A stretch of 64,000 nt of DNA, from the NCBI GenBank assembly GCA_922989275.2, contig OV277871.1, positions 1,612,001 through 1,676,000 on the forward strand, written 5' to 3'. Positions 44,979 through 55,915 of this stretch are shown in pieces. Each line of letters opens with the position of its first letter. The stretch's first letter is position 1. The translations under genes and the position numbers were made by a program. Under the pieces are notes generated by a model. The model was not told where the DNA came from, made no database searches, and worked only from the letters and a program-made list of their open reading frames with translations. The DNA comes from Gari tellinella (lineage: Eukaryota > Mollusca > Bivalvia > Cardiida > Psammobiidae).

Positions 44979-45496
44979 GGAGTTAACCTCTGCTACACTG
45001 TAAGTGTAAATGTTGTGTGTTGAAGAATTCGGAAATCAAACTTATTTTTAATGTTTGTTTTATTTATTTTTAAGCTCAAACGTTTTCATATCATTTAGCT
45101 ATCAAGAGATATGCTAGTTTTAGAAACTTATGTTCTTGTTTCAACAATCTAATCAAGAATATCATTTGGCATCAGATAATAACTGATTTCAGGAAAACAA
45201 TAATCTGTTTCTGATAAGAATGTGGTAACGTTTAATAAATTGTTAAAGGCATTTTAGGACTAAGGTTCTATATTGACAATGCATATGTATTGTAAAATTA
45301 AATATAACCAGCACATAAAATAGTCAATCCGTGTAAAATAAAAAAATGGTGTATTAAATACAGATATACATAATTATATATCATATTTTGCATATATAGA
45401 TGTAAGTTTATATCAGTTATTATTGTGAATTATGCAGAAAAGTTTATGCAGTATTGTTCGGCAAAGGCATGAAAGAGATGGCATTATCGTGTAGCG
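44979..45496. other. Unassigned
   Basis: AT-rich, nothing recognised. Confidence 0.5.
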
Positions 45497-45675
45497 CCGA
45501 ATAGGCTAGTTGTATAGTCACATACACGCTAGCTACTGAGTATCGTGATGGTAAGAATATATTAACAGATGTCTAGCTACAATACTTTCTTGTTCTCTGT
45601 TATTATACTGGACTTTAGCCATGCAGAGAGATCATCTGTCAAGGCGAACTGCCAAACGCCATTGATGTCTGTCTA
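45497..45675 (-). repeat. Dispersed repeat, inverted partner of 33066
   Basis: CGTGATGGTAAGAATATATT, TTATACTGGACTTTAGCC, TCATCTGTCAAGGCGAACTG, GCCATTGATGTCTG. Confidence 0.75.
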
Positions 45676-45714
45676 GGTTAACAGAGACAGAAATTCTGTT
45701 AGTCTTATTGATAC

Positions 45715-46068
45715 TACAGAGTTCCCTCCATTAAACGGCCCTTCCAACAACGACTTCTTCATTACAACGACCCTTGCCATTGTTTTCCCCCCAAAATGTC
45801 GAACCATTTCACGTCTGCTATATTTTCTGCTTAAAATTATTACCGTCTGCTGTTTTCCCAAAGTTTCATAAAAGACATTTTGACAGAAAAAAAGTTAATG
45901 ACGAGTGACAAACAGCTTGAATCCAGATCAGACGCCGCGTTACGCGGCGTCTGATCTGGACTCAAGCTGTTTGCATATATAAACCAATCTCCCTTCCTAT
46001 AACGACTCCCTCCGAACAATGCACTAATTTTGTGCCTCTCAGTGGGTGTCGTTGTAGAGAGGGATATA
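45715..46068 (-). mobile_element. Family C MITE
   Basis: TACAGAGTTCCCTCC at the left, a perfect hairpin with loop CGCGTTACGCG, and GTTGTAGAGAGGGATA at the right. A complete family B copy follows at once. Confidence 0.9.
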
Positions 46069-46079
46069 TTCTACGTTAA

Positions 46080-46321
46080 CCCTTTCACTCTCAATGACGT
46101 CATAGAGCACGTTTGTAAACAGTTAAGGTCCAAATCAGACGCCGCGTTACGCGGCATCTGATCAGGACCCAAACTGTTTGACACTCGTTTCGAAAGTTCG
46201 TCAGTCATTTTGCCTTAAGTCTAACTTTGAAACGATATTGCAAACAACAATATGGATGCAGACGACATAATGGCGGTGAAAAGGTAAAAAAGTCTCGACA
46301 AATTTGATTAGGAAAGGGTTT
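46080..46321 (-). mobile_element. Family B MITE, complete
   Basis: TTAACCCTTTCACTC, TGACGTCA at 46097-46104, full hairpin with loop CGCGTTACGCG, GCAGACGACATAATGGC, GGAAAGGGTT. Confidence 0.9.
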
Positions 46322-46359
46322 AAATTGTTATCGGCTGAATTCATAAATTAATGATATAA

Positions 46360-46555
46360 CCGGCTGATATTTCTCAACATTTTGGATCCTAATCGTTACG
46401 CGGATGCTGATCAGGATCCAATCTGTCTGACATTCATATCAATCTTTTGGAGGTCAAAGACACTTTTCTAACAAAAGTCCTCATGTTAGAAGTTGAAGCA
46501 GACAAAAATTATTAGTAAACAATAAAATGGCAGTGACCGTTTTACGGCCTTCCAT
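46360..46555 (-). mobile_element. Family B MITE, degenerate
   Basis: TTTTGGATCCTAATCG-TTACGCGGATG-CTGATCAGGATCC, then GAAGCAGACAAAAATTATTAG. Confidence 0.55.
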
Positions 46556-46985
46556 GTCTTACAGTTACTCGTAACTACAGACTAGTCGCTTGAGTACAAT
46601 TTGACCGTTGCCATAGTGGGTTATTTTTAACACGGGCTTGAATGTTTAATTATTTCCCATGTTACTAATGATCTTGTCATAGAATTTTTGCTAAATGTTT
46701 TACATGTATTTACTTACTGTGCTGGCGGTCTTTTTGATTGTGAGGTTGTGGAACAGGGTTTATATTTTATGTACACTTTTCGTCTTTATAGGTGAATATA
46801 GGAGATAAGTGTGAGGTTGGGCGCCCCTAAACCCAGGTTTAACCCCCAGTGGTTGTTAATAATTAATTAATTTATAGTTAATTATTGATTGCTACTGACC
46901 GTACCAAGGCGGGCTCCTATATTCACTTTGCTTTATGTTTGTCTTGCGTGTTGTTTTCTATTTAGTGTGTAGATGAAGGAATGGT

Positions 46986-46987
<2 letters not shown>
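46556..46987. other. Unassigned
   Basis: Nothing recognised before the TG run. Confidence 0.5.
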
Positions 46988-47021
<34 letters not shown>

Positions 47022-47043
47022 GTGGTATGACTGTGTGTGTGTG
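46988..47043. repeat. TG dinucleotide microsatellite
   Basis: A TG run at 46988-47018 and a shorter one at 47032-47043. Confidence 0.95.
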
Positions 47044-47151
47044 TTCTGCTTGAGAGGTGGGTGTATTGTTTGTGTAACGTTTCCTGCTTGAGTCTTTCGT
47101 ATTTATTTGCAGAAATCTGGTTTATAAATCCGTAGTATATTTTAACCCTTT

Positions 47152-47300
47152 CGGTACCAAATTAATCGTGAGGTTTTTACCCCCCCCCTTCACCGCTTTA
47201 TTGTTGTCTGCTTCAAAGTAATATCCAATGTAGTATGACTTAAGAAATGTCGATACGAGTGTCAAACAATTTGAATCCTTATCAGACGCCGTATAAGCAG
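47152..47300 (+). mobile_element. Family B MITE, first half
   Basis: TTTTAACCCTTTCGGTACC to GACGCCGTATAAGC; stops at the loop. Confidence 0.75.
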
Positions 47301-47335
47301 CAGTTAGTAAGCTTTTACAGTATCAAGTTTCTTAC

Positions 47336-47560
47336 AATGTTTCTCAATGACGTCATAAAGCGCGTTTGCAAACAGTTTGTATCGTGACGCGGCGTCTGAT
47401 CAGGGCCCAAACTGTTTGACACTCTTATCGATATTTATTAAGTCATACATCCTAAAATCTAACTTTGAAACGTGTCTTGCAGACAACAATACTGAAGCAG
47501 ACGACAATAAAGCGGTGAAGGGGTAACAATCTCCCAAATAATTTTATAATGAAAGGGTTA
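47336..47560 (-). mobile_element. Family B MITE, left arm shortened
   Basis: CTCAATGACGTCATAAAGCG, GTATCGTGACGCGGCGTC, GCAGACGACAATAAAGCGG, ATGAAAGGGTTAA. Close to the copy at 17659. Confidence 0.8.
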
Positions 47561-47725
47561 AACGGGACTTCACTGACAAACAGAGTAACTCGGTGACTGA
47601 TCAGAATCAAAACTGTAGTCGTTTACATATTTTTTATGAAACTTTACTACGTTGTTTATTGATTGTCTAGCTCAACAGATAACATGGAATGTTGCACTAA
47701 CTTGTGGCCAAACCTTTTTGTTTAA

Positions 47726-48063
47726 ACAGTGCTCCCTCCTTACAACGACCCTTTCTGCAGTTCCCTAAACAGGACAATTATGTCTAACGCTTTTACTGCT
47801 GCAATATCATCTGCCTAAAATTGCCGTCTGCTGTTTTTCTCAAAGTCACATAAAACTGGAGATTTTGATAGAATAAATATAAGGACGAGTGACAAACAGC
47901 TTAAAATCAGATCAGATGCCGCGTTACGCGGCGCTTGATATGGATTCAAGCTGTTTGCAAATATAAGCTAATTCTTGATTTTCCGTCCCTATAACGACTC
48001 CCTCCGAACAACGACACAATATGTGTCTCCCATTGAATGTCGTTGTAGAGAGGGCCCACTGCA
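47726..48063 (-). mobile_element. Family C MITE
   Basis: ACAGTGCTCCCTCC to GAGGGCCCACTGC. The hairpin right arm is mutated (GCGGCGCTTGATATGG). Confidence 0.9.
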
Positions 48064-48437
48064 TTAAACAATGATGTTTGTGTGAATATGTTAAGTAATT
48101 GAGCAATAAAATATCATTAAACTAAACAGACAACACTGTTAAAGTAGACAAAGCTTTGTAAGCTCTCAAAGGACTTGGCCATTTTGGTGTCCGTTTTTGA
48201 CTGTCCATCTAAAGGTACTTTAGTGTACGTTATGGAATAAAACAAGAATACTTGAAAGATGAAACAATTTACTCGCAAACGGATTAGTATGCAAACTATG
48301 ATTTTGTGATCAAACTCTGTAAGCGGTAGTTCACACATGCATAAAACAAATCTGACAATATGAAACGTTAATTTTGGGATTTTACATGTAGCCATGTTCG
48401 TCTCTAGAATACGGGTGTCCATGTAAATATCAAATAT
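48064..48437. other. Unassigned
   Basis: A 131-codon frame on the minus strand lies here but shows no domain and low-complexity hydrophobic runs; I do not call it a gene. Confidence 0.5.
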
Positions 48438-48465
48438 ATACAGTGGAGAAAACGTTATTATAACA
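48438..48465 (+). mobile_element. Family A MITE, isolated end
   Basis: TATACAGTGGAGAAAACGTT followed by ATTATAAC; no other part of the element follows. Confidence 0.7.
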
Positions 48466-48831
48466 TAACAGACGGCGTGAACGTTGAATAACACCCGTTG
48501 TTTAAATGTCATATATAACTAGTTAAATAAATATGCAAATGAGTTACGCCACGACGTCGTTACTTGTGACGTCATTAAAATGCGTTCTATTCGTTCAATT
48601 TCCAACGTCTTCTTTCCATCATGTAGATTCAATTTATAGATTTTTGGTGTAATTGATCAATATTAGATCTACATGAAAGTGCCTATTATACATATAATAA
48701 CATAAACATTATGTTAGTGAACGGGGTTAATTTGGAACAACTTTTATCCTGTATAGATCTACTTATATCGCACTTAGCATTCACTTGACCTCAAAGGCTG
48801 CGATAAATAACTTTTCTCGGTTATATTATAA

Positions 48832-48985
48832 AAAGAATATAACATTCGTGTTAATAATTTATTGGATTTATCAAACTCGTCTTTTTAGAAAACGATAAAA
48901 ACTCGGCAAAGTCTCGTTTTTATCGATTTCTAAAAGACTCGTTTAATAAATCCAATAAATTATGAACACTCATGTAATATCCTAT
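48832..48985. mobile_element. Palindromic MITE, family L
   Basis: Nearly perfect arms of about 65 bp with AATTTATTGGATTTAT and the core GATAAAAACTCGGCAAAGTC. The outer end reads GGATATTACATGAGTG on the complement, like the copy at 816. Confidence 0.75.
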
Positions 48986-48987
48986 AT

Positions 48988-49201
48988 TTATTTCCCGTAT
49001 AAAGGCAAACGAAACGCAAAAGCATTGAAAGAAAATGAAGAAAGTTACAATTTTTCGGCAATTCTGAAAGTTGATTTTAACCTGGACGGCAAACAGTTTG
49101 GGTTACTCGGCGTCTGATCTGGCTCCAAACTGTCTGCATCGGAAATAATAGATTTAACGTAAACGCGTATATTTGGAAGTATAACGTTTTCTCCACTGTA
49201 C
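48988..49201 (-). mobile_element. Family A MITE, left tip lost
   Basis: Begins at TTTATTTCCCGTATAAAGGC directly after the family L palindrome. The left hairpin arm is deleted (CAGTTTGGGTTACTCGGCG). Confidence 0.8.
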
Positions 49202-49507
49202 ATGTAGCTGCATGCCTAAGCCGAGTTGCTTCTATATTATTTGATTTGTAAATCGTTTGATTATGGTATATTACCATTTTCTGAAATAACTATAATAGTT
49301 TTGTCTGTTTGCGTTTCTTCTGGTGATAAACTATAGAAGGTATATCTTCTTTGGCTCATAAGTCATTTATCTTATTTATGTTTGTAGACTGTTGAATTGG
49401 TTCATCGGTGAAACATAGCGTGCGAGGACCTAAAACAAATGTGAAAAAGATCAGCTAAGAATGCTCTATCTACTGCTTTCACATAAATAGCAGTTATTAC
49501 AGTATTA

Positions 49508-49640
49508 CAGGGGTACGTTAGTCTATTCTTTCCCAGTAAACGCGATTGTGCTTAAAATAATATCCATTACAACTCTTCGGGAACCTAATAAAACGCCGAG
49601 TAACACGATCTCTAACCGGATCCAGCACTTTTTAAAGAGT
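49508..49640 (+). mobile_element. Family A MITE, degenerate
   Basis: CTATTCTTTCCCAGTAAACG and AAAACGCCGAGTAACACG are recognisable. Confidence 0.5.
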
Positions 49641-50214
49641 TTGAAGGTCTTCCCTGATACCTCGGGAAATAGTTATTTGATTGGTCAGATTTGAGTCTGT
49701 ATATATACTTGTATCCAATTGTGATATGTAAACATTTATACTGTGGAAAAGCATGGTTTATTTCACATGTATGTTTAACCCGTTCACTTTGTTATATGTA
49801 TATCGCCAACTCTTGTAGTTTCGGACAGCATGGTAGTTTCGGACACTTTACAAATTACACAAAATGGAACACATCCACGTGCTTTAGCAAGTCAGAATAA
49901 TTTTGTCAAAATTTTGGAAAGAAGTCATTTCGCCTTTTGAAGAAGAAAACATCAGGAATATTGACTGTATGAAAGAATTTGACCGATTGATAATCCATTA
50001 TCGTAATTATAGCATTCCTATGGCAATACAGGTACATTCAATCATATATACTTTAAAATCAACCCTATATATTGTAAAAGCAGCCCTAAGTTGTTAAAAA
50101 TTGATCATGCTTTATTGGAAACTTTAATAAAGTTATCGGGATGAATATGCTCACCACAATCTGATTGTTTGCCTATATAAATATAAACTACATTGTACCA
50201 GCAACCACCTTGTA
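49641..50214. other. Unassigned
   Basis: Two short frames (49691-49900 and 49903-50097) without recognisable content. Confidence 0.5.
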
Positions 50215-50407
50215 TACAGTGGAGAAAACGTTATTCTTTCCCAATAAACGCGTTTACGCTAAATCTATTATCTCCAGTGCAAACTGTTGCCATCAAGGTT
50301 AAAATCAACATTCAGAATTGTCAAGAAGTTGCTATTTCTTCATTTTAATGCAATGCGTTTGCGTTTCGTTTGCGTTTAAGCGGGAAAGAATAACGTTTTC
50401 TCCACGG
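50215..50407 (+). mobile_element. Family A MITE without its hairpin
   Basis: Complete at both ends (the right one CTCCACGG), but the whole palindrome is missing. The join is GCAAACTGTTGCC, as if lost between the CAAAC repeats at the stem base. Confidence 0.9.
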
Positions 50408-51496
50408 ACCAAATATGGTAGCCATCTTTTGAGTGGTCGCAAAATCAAGAGTACTGCTCTTAGTCTTGATAATTGTTTCAAAATCAAATAACTTTGGCTG
50501 TTTTTTCAACGAAGGAAATGCACAAAATAATATTTCATATTCCATTAAGAAATTGTATTTTTTAATTCGACAGTTCTTTTGGAAAGCTAACATCGAATTT
50601 TGGTTGCCTAAATAGACACTATCCTTGGCTGAATGGATATAATAAAAGATGTGTCGTCAAATGTCGTTTCTTTAATTTAATCATACCAAAGTTTTATCAT
50701 TTATGGAAGTTTTTTTCTCGAAGAACAATCGGTTAAGCTAATTTAGCAGTCTGGGTGCACAGACGTTCATACATAAACCATACTTTATGCATATACGTGA
50801 ACAAACAGTACCGTATGGTAGAATTCATATGTGTTTATTGTCACGAGAAAATCGACTTTTGTGTTGTTTCAGACTTACAATATCACCAGATAAGAAATAA
50901 TTTTAATAAATACACGACACATTCCAGGTAATAACCGAATTTGTTTAATGTTCAGCTCCATAGCATGTTCTCTGATGAAGATACGCTTGTCGAAAGCAGT
51001 ATCAATACACGAATCATTTAGCTTTTTACAAATACAAATGTACATTGTATATTCTATTTCTACCAAATATAGATTTATTCTCTTGTTCATTACACTGAAG
51101 TTTTGCATTAAGTGTTTATGAATGCAATATGCAGGGCATTGGCGTGCGATGCATGTTGAAGTGATGCATAAAACCAAATATTTACCAATGCACCGGTAAT
51201 TCCTCTGTATATTTGAAGACCAATGTTATTATGCAATGCTTGAGCTGGTTGTCATTCAAAAATCAGTCATAGCTGTTTTCCTTCAGACTACTGCATAAGC
51301 ATTTCCATAAGAAGTAGTAAACTATCTAAACAATAGAATAACTCTTTGCATACTGGGTAATTTTTTCGCCTGCAACAATTTTCTTCTCCTACTGTTCATA
51401 AAATTTATTTATTCCAGAATTTCCTTTTAAAACAGGTTCAGATTATCAAACAATTTGGATCCAGATGAGACACCGCGCCATGTGGAGTTGCTGCTT
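50408..51496. other. Unassigned
   Basis: AT-rich, nothing recognised. Confidence 0.5.
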
Positions 51497-51739
51497 ATCT
51501 CTTTCATGATCAAATTTATCTAGAGTGTTTTACCCCTTCATCGCCTTATTGTCGTCTGCTTCAATATTGTTGTCTGCAATATTGTTTCAAAGTTAGATTG
51601 AAGGAAATACAACGGATGTTATTTCAAAATAAGTTGAAAACAGTTTTGACTCTGATCAGACGCCTCGTTACGCGCCGTCTGATCAGGATCAAAACGGTTT
51701 GCAAATGCGCTTTATGACGTCATTGAGAGTGAAAGGGTC
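51497..51739 (+). mobile_element. Family B MITE, complete
   Basis: ATCTCTTTCATGATC to GAGAGTGAAAGGG, with TGACGTCA at 51715-51722 and hairpin loop CCTCGTTACGCG. Confidence 0.85.
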
Positions 51740-51802
51740 ATTCAATTGAACTCTAGAGACGCATACATGCGACCGTATTATCAATATGGTTCTGAAGATA
51801 GG

Positions 51803-52052
51803 TACAGTGGAGAATCTGTTATTCTTTCCCAATAAACGCGTTTACGCTAAAACTATTATTTGCAGTGCAAACAGTTTGGAGCCAGATCAGACGCCGGGTA
51901 ACCCGGCATCTGATCAGGCTCCAAACTGTTTGCAACCAAGATAAACAAGAATTATCAGATTTGTCAAAAAATTGTTCTTTTCTACGTTTTAGTGCTTTGC
52001 GTTTGCGTACGTTTGCGTTTAAACGGGAAAGAATAACAGATTCTCCACTGTA
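51803..52052 (+). mobile_element. Family A MITE between 41-bp direct repeats
   Basis: Complete. The flanks 51764-51804 and 52051-52091 match at 40 of 41 positions, and each runs from TA to TA. Confidence 0.95.
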
Positions 52053-52104
52053 CATGCGACCGTATTATCAATATGGTTGTGAAGATAGGTATGTTTTTCC
52101 TATA

Positions 52105-52200
52105 CAAACAGTGTAGACAAACATCAGACGTTTCATAAAGGAGCCCTCTGATCGGTGTTTGCACTGGCTGTCATTTTGAAATATATTGTATAAAATGGAC
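52105..52200. repeat. Family H, partial
   Basis: ACAAACAGTGTAGACAAAC, GGAGCCCTCTGATCGG, TTTGAAATATATTG and AAAATGGACAAGACTG. Confidence 0.55.
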
Positions 52201-52292
52201 AAGACTGATTTGAAAACTGCGGCGTCTGATCAGGATCCAAAATAACTGTTTGCAAACGCGCTTTTAAGCGTTATTGAGAGTGAAAGGGTTAA
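52200..52292 (+). mobile_element. Family B MITE, right third
   Basis: Starts at GGCGTCTGATCAGGATCC and ends GAGAGTGAAAGGGTTAA. Confidence 0.75.
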
Positions 52293-52404
52293 ACAATTTA
52301 GAAAATAACAACAACAAACAAACATCAAAGTGTCAGTTTCTTCTTTCTATTGCATTTCATGTACATTTAGTTCTGACGGGAAATTTTAATGGCTTCCCAA
52401 TCGT

Positions 52405-52470
52405 ATCGTGGAGAAAACGTCAGTTTCTCCCAATAAACGCGCTTCCAATGTATGCTGAAAACTATTATAT
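52405..52470 (+). mobile_element. Family A MITE, left-end fragment
   Basis: CGTGGAGAAAACGTCAGTTT and CCAATAAACGCG, then AAAACTATTAT before divergence. Confidence 0.6.
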
Positions 52471-52795
52471 CGATGAAACAATTTGTAGTCCGGAGGATAG
52501 GCAAAGAATCATGCATTGTTGATACACCTATGAAATTTGGTACACAGTTAATGTACATGTAGCACATACAGTATCATTTTAAAAGTGGACCCAAGCTCGA
52601 TGTCGCCTGTGGCCAAAATGGCGGCAATGTTTCAAAACGGCGGAAACAGATTTTTAATGGTTTGTTTATATTTTTACTAATGAATATAAAAATCAACGAA
52701 TTCTTGTATCTATATAAATATTTTCATGGTACAAAATTATCAATTTGACAATAATTCTATGATTTTCATGTTTGTTTTACCGTATGGGCAATATA

Positions 52796-53040
52796 TACAG
52801 GGGAGAACACGTTATTATTTCCCGTTTAAAAAAACCGCAAACGTATCGCATTAAAATTGAGAAATTGACAACTTTTGTTCATCTCTAAATGTTTATTTTA
52901 ATCCGAGTGGCAAACAGTTTGGAGCCTGATCAGACGCCGGGTTACCCGGCGTCTGATCTGGCTCCATACTGTTTGCATAGGAAATAATAGTTTTAGCGTA
53001 AACGCGTTTATTGGGAAAGAATAACGTTTTCTCCACTGTA
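52796..53040 (-). mobile_element. Family A MITE, complete
   Basis: The left end is CAGGGGAGAACACG. The hairpin is intact. Confidence 0.9.
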
Positions 53041-53261
53041 CGAGAGTCGTGGCCTTTGACGTCAGTGAAAATGCCTTTTTAAATGGCTAAACTCCTACTC
53101 CTCCTAGGGTTCTGATTGTAATTTGTTAAATCTATACAGAATGGTTAAGTATAACATATGTTTGTAAATCTGCTAATTGCGATGCTAATTCCATTATTTT
53201 GCCAGAGTTATGGCCCTTGACGTCAGTAAATGAAATCTAATGTTTAAACAAAAACATTTTT

Positions 53262-53405
53262 CCTATTGCAAATAGTTTGGAGTCAGCTGAAACGACAAAC
53301 TTGTTGCCACTCGGGATAAAATAAATAGTCAGGATTTTCAAAAGGTTGTCATTTTCTCCATTGTATAGCAATGCGGTTGTGCTTCGTTTGAGTTTAAATA
53401 GGAAC
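53262..53405 (+). mobile_element. Family A MITE, degenerate
   Basis: TTGCAAATAGTTTGGAGTCAG, then AACTTGTTGCCACTCGG. The hairpin is mostly lost. Confidence 0.5.
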
Positions 53406-53589
53406 ATACTGACATACATGTATTCTCTAATGTAGGAGAATGGAAATTTATTTCAATAAGGAATAGTTAAAGGCGTCGAACGGGCGTTTCTATTTGGAAA
53501 ATAGCTACATGTAAAGTGGAAGTATTTATGGTAAATCAACTGTTACTGTAACAGTTCGTTATTTTACTGACTGTCCAAAATGTTTAACC

Positions 53590-53836
53590 TACAGTGCGGA
53601 GACGTTATTCTCTCCCCTTCAAACGAACTTAAAATAGACTTGGACATAATGTTAAAAATGTAGAAATTTACAAGTTCTTGAAAGTATTGACATCTTAAAT
53701 TGATCTGAGTGTTAAACCGTTTAAAGACTGATCAGACGCCAGGTTACCCGGTTTCTGATCTAGCTTCAAACTGTTGCAATGAAATTAATTGTTTTAGCAC
53801 AAAACGCGTTTATGAAGAAAACAATTCTCCATTGTA
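53590..53836 (-). mobile_element. Family A MITE, diverged
   Basis: Ends ACAGTGCGGAGACG and TTCTCCATTGTA. The hairpin has GACGCCAGGTTACCCGG. Confidence 0.8.
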
Positions 53837-53846
53837 ACTCCACCAA

Positions 53847-54104
53847 TACAGTGAAGAAAACGTTATTTTTTCCCGTTTAAACGCAAACGAAACGCAAACG
53901 CAATTCGCTAAAATGTAGGAAATTACCATTTTTTGACATTTCTTATTAATGTTTTTAAATCTGAGTGGCACAACGTTTGGAACCAGATCAGACGCCGGGT
54001 TATCCGGCGTCTGATCTGGCTCCAAACTGTTTGCAATGGAAATACATGTAATAGTTTTAGCGTAAACGCTTTTATTGGGAAAGAATAACGTTTTCTCCAC
54101 TGTA
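53847..54104 (-). mobile_element. Family A MITE, complete
   Basis: Lies 10 bp after the previous copy and ends just before the 34-bp satellite. The hairpin is perfectly paired (GAACCAGATCAG opposite CTGATCTGGCTC except near the base). Confidence 0.9.
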
Positions 54105-54142
54105 CATGAAAGTATTCGTATTAGTTGTCGTAAAAGTTGACT

Positions 54143-54586
54143 CGAAATCTTTCACCATTAAATTTAACCGTTGACACGAACACTTTCACCGTTAAATTTA
54201 ACCGTTGACTCGAACACTTTCATCATTAAATTTAACCGTTGACACGAACACTTTCACCGTTAAATTTAACCGTTGACTCGAACACTTTCATCATTAAATT
54301 TAACCGTTGAAACGAACACTTTCACCGTTAAATTTAACCGTTGACTCGAAATATTTCATCATTAAATTTAACCGTTGACACGAACACTTTCACCGTTAAA
54401 TTTAACCGTTGACTCGAACACTTTCATCATTAAATTTAACCGTTGACACGAACACTTTCACCGTTAAATTTAACCGTTGACTCGAACACTTTCATCATTA
54501 AATTTAACCGTTGACTCGAACACTTTCACCGTTAAATTTAACCGTTGACTCCAACATTGTTATCATTAGATTGAACCGTTTCATCG
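54143..54586. repeat. 34-bp satellite with a 68-bp higher-order period
   Basis: About 13 units of 34 bp sharing GTTAAATTTAACCGTTGAC, starting at 54143, 54177, 54211 and so on. Units alternate strictly between TTTCACCGTT and TTTCATCATT, so the repeating block is a 68-bp dimer. The last unit is degenerate. Confidence 0.95.
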
Positions 54587-54604
54587 GCTTATTTAACCGT
54601 TTGT

Positions 54605-54816
54605 TTTAACCCTTTCACTGATGAAATGTCATCTGCTTCAAAACTGATGTCTATACATTCGATTCAGTCAGATTTGAGAGACCACGAATGAAGAAATATC
54701 CACATGAGTGTCAAACAGTTTCAATCCAGATCAGACACCGCGTTACGTGGCGCCTGAACTGGATCCCCTCTGTTTGCAAAGTCGAATTTAGTCGCCTGCG
54801 GCTATACAAAGATTAA
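54605..54816 (+). mobile_element. Family B MITE, variant
   Basis: Abuts the 34-bp satellite. TTTAACCCTTTCACTGATG, hairpin CAATCCAGATCAGACACCGC, right end GTCGAATTTAGTCGCC. Confidence 0.8.
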
Positions 54817-55134
54817 CTGCTCTATGTTTCGGTGTAAATCATAAAACACTTCCGGCACGATATGCTGGTTTACTGCTTGAACAACTTAACGCGTTTTGTA
54901 TGCGTTTACTGACAAATGCTTTTATGGTTTTATGCAAATGATATGGAGTATTTTCTCCATATATTTTATCACCCAGTGGTATCATTCTAAACTTATTTGA
55001 AGTTTTAGTGCTGAATTTACGGCTTCCTCTTGGAAATAAAAGTATCGATTGGGCTAGTTTCTGTGTAAAAGAGTAAATGTTTATGTCATTGTGCATTTAC
55101 GCGGATTCCTGTTGGGGTTATCTTATCACGCGTT
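54817..55134. other. Unassigned
   Basis: A minus-strand frame of 85 codons has no domain I recognise. Confidence 0.5.
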
Positions 55135-55161
55135 TATCGAATATGGGCTGTGCAACGCAGG

Positions 55162-55408
55162 TACAGTGGGGAATACGTTATTCCTTCCCATTTAAACGCA
55201 AACGTACGCAAACGCAAAGCACTAAAACGTAGAAAAGCACTTTTGGACAATTCTGATACTTCATGTTTATCTTGGTGGCAAACAGTTTGGAGCCTGGTCA
55301 GACGCCGGGTTACCCGGCGTCTGATCTGGCTCCAAACTGTTTGCACTGTAAATAATAGTTTTAGCGTAAACGCGTTTATTGGGAAAGAATAACACATTCT
55401 CCACTGTA
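55162..55408 (-). mobile_element. Family A MITE, first of a cluster of three
   Basis: Preceded by a 27-bp TA-to-TA segment (55135-55161) that recurs after the second copy. Its right TA is shared with the second copy. Confidence 0.9.
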
Positions 55409-55644
55409 CCGTGGAGAAAGCGTTATTCTTTCCCGTTTAAACGCAAACGAAAAGCAAATCGCTAAAATATAGGAAATAAACATTTTTTTGACATTTCTAA
55501 TTATTGATTTTTAATCTGAGTGGCAAACAGTTTGGAGCCTGACCAGACGCCGGGTAACCCGGCGTCTATATTGGCTCAAAACTGTTTGCAATGGAAATAA
55601 TAGTTTTAGCGTAATCGCGTTTATATTACGTTTTCTCCACTGTA
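55407..55644 (-). mobile_element. Family A MITE, second of the cluster
   Basis: Joined directly to the first copy. Ends ACCGTGGAGAAAGCG and CTCCACTGTA; the right hairpin arm is partly lost (CGGCGTCTATATTGGCTC). Confidence 0.85.
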
Positions 55645-55669
55645 TCGAATATGGGCTGTGCCACGTGGG

Positions 55670-55915
55670 TACAGTGGAGACTCTGTTATTCTTTCCCGTT
55701 TAAATGAAACGAAACTCAAAACACTAAAACGTTGAAAAGTGCAATTTTTGGACAATTCTGATAGTTCATGTTTGTCTTGGTGGCAAACAGTATGGAGCCT
55801 GATCAGACGCCGGGTTACCCGGCGTCTGATCTGGCTCCAAACTGTTTTCAATAGAAATAATAGTTTTAAGCGTAAACGCCTTTATTGGGAAAGAATAACC
55901 TTTTTCTCCACTGTA
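55670..55915 (-). mobile_element. Family A MITE, third of the cluster
   Basis: Preceded by the second copy of the 27-bp segment (55643-55669). Confidence 0.9.

Noticed and set aside
48117..48512. Frame of 131 codons as a host gene
   Set aside because: No domain, and its start overlaps an isolated MITE end.
54143..54586. CRISPR-like regular repeats
   Set aside because: Units are contiguous with no spacers, in an animal context; it is a satellite.
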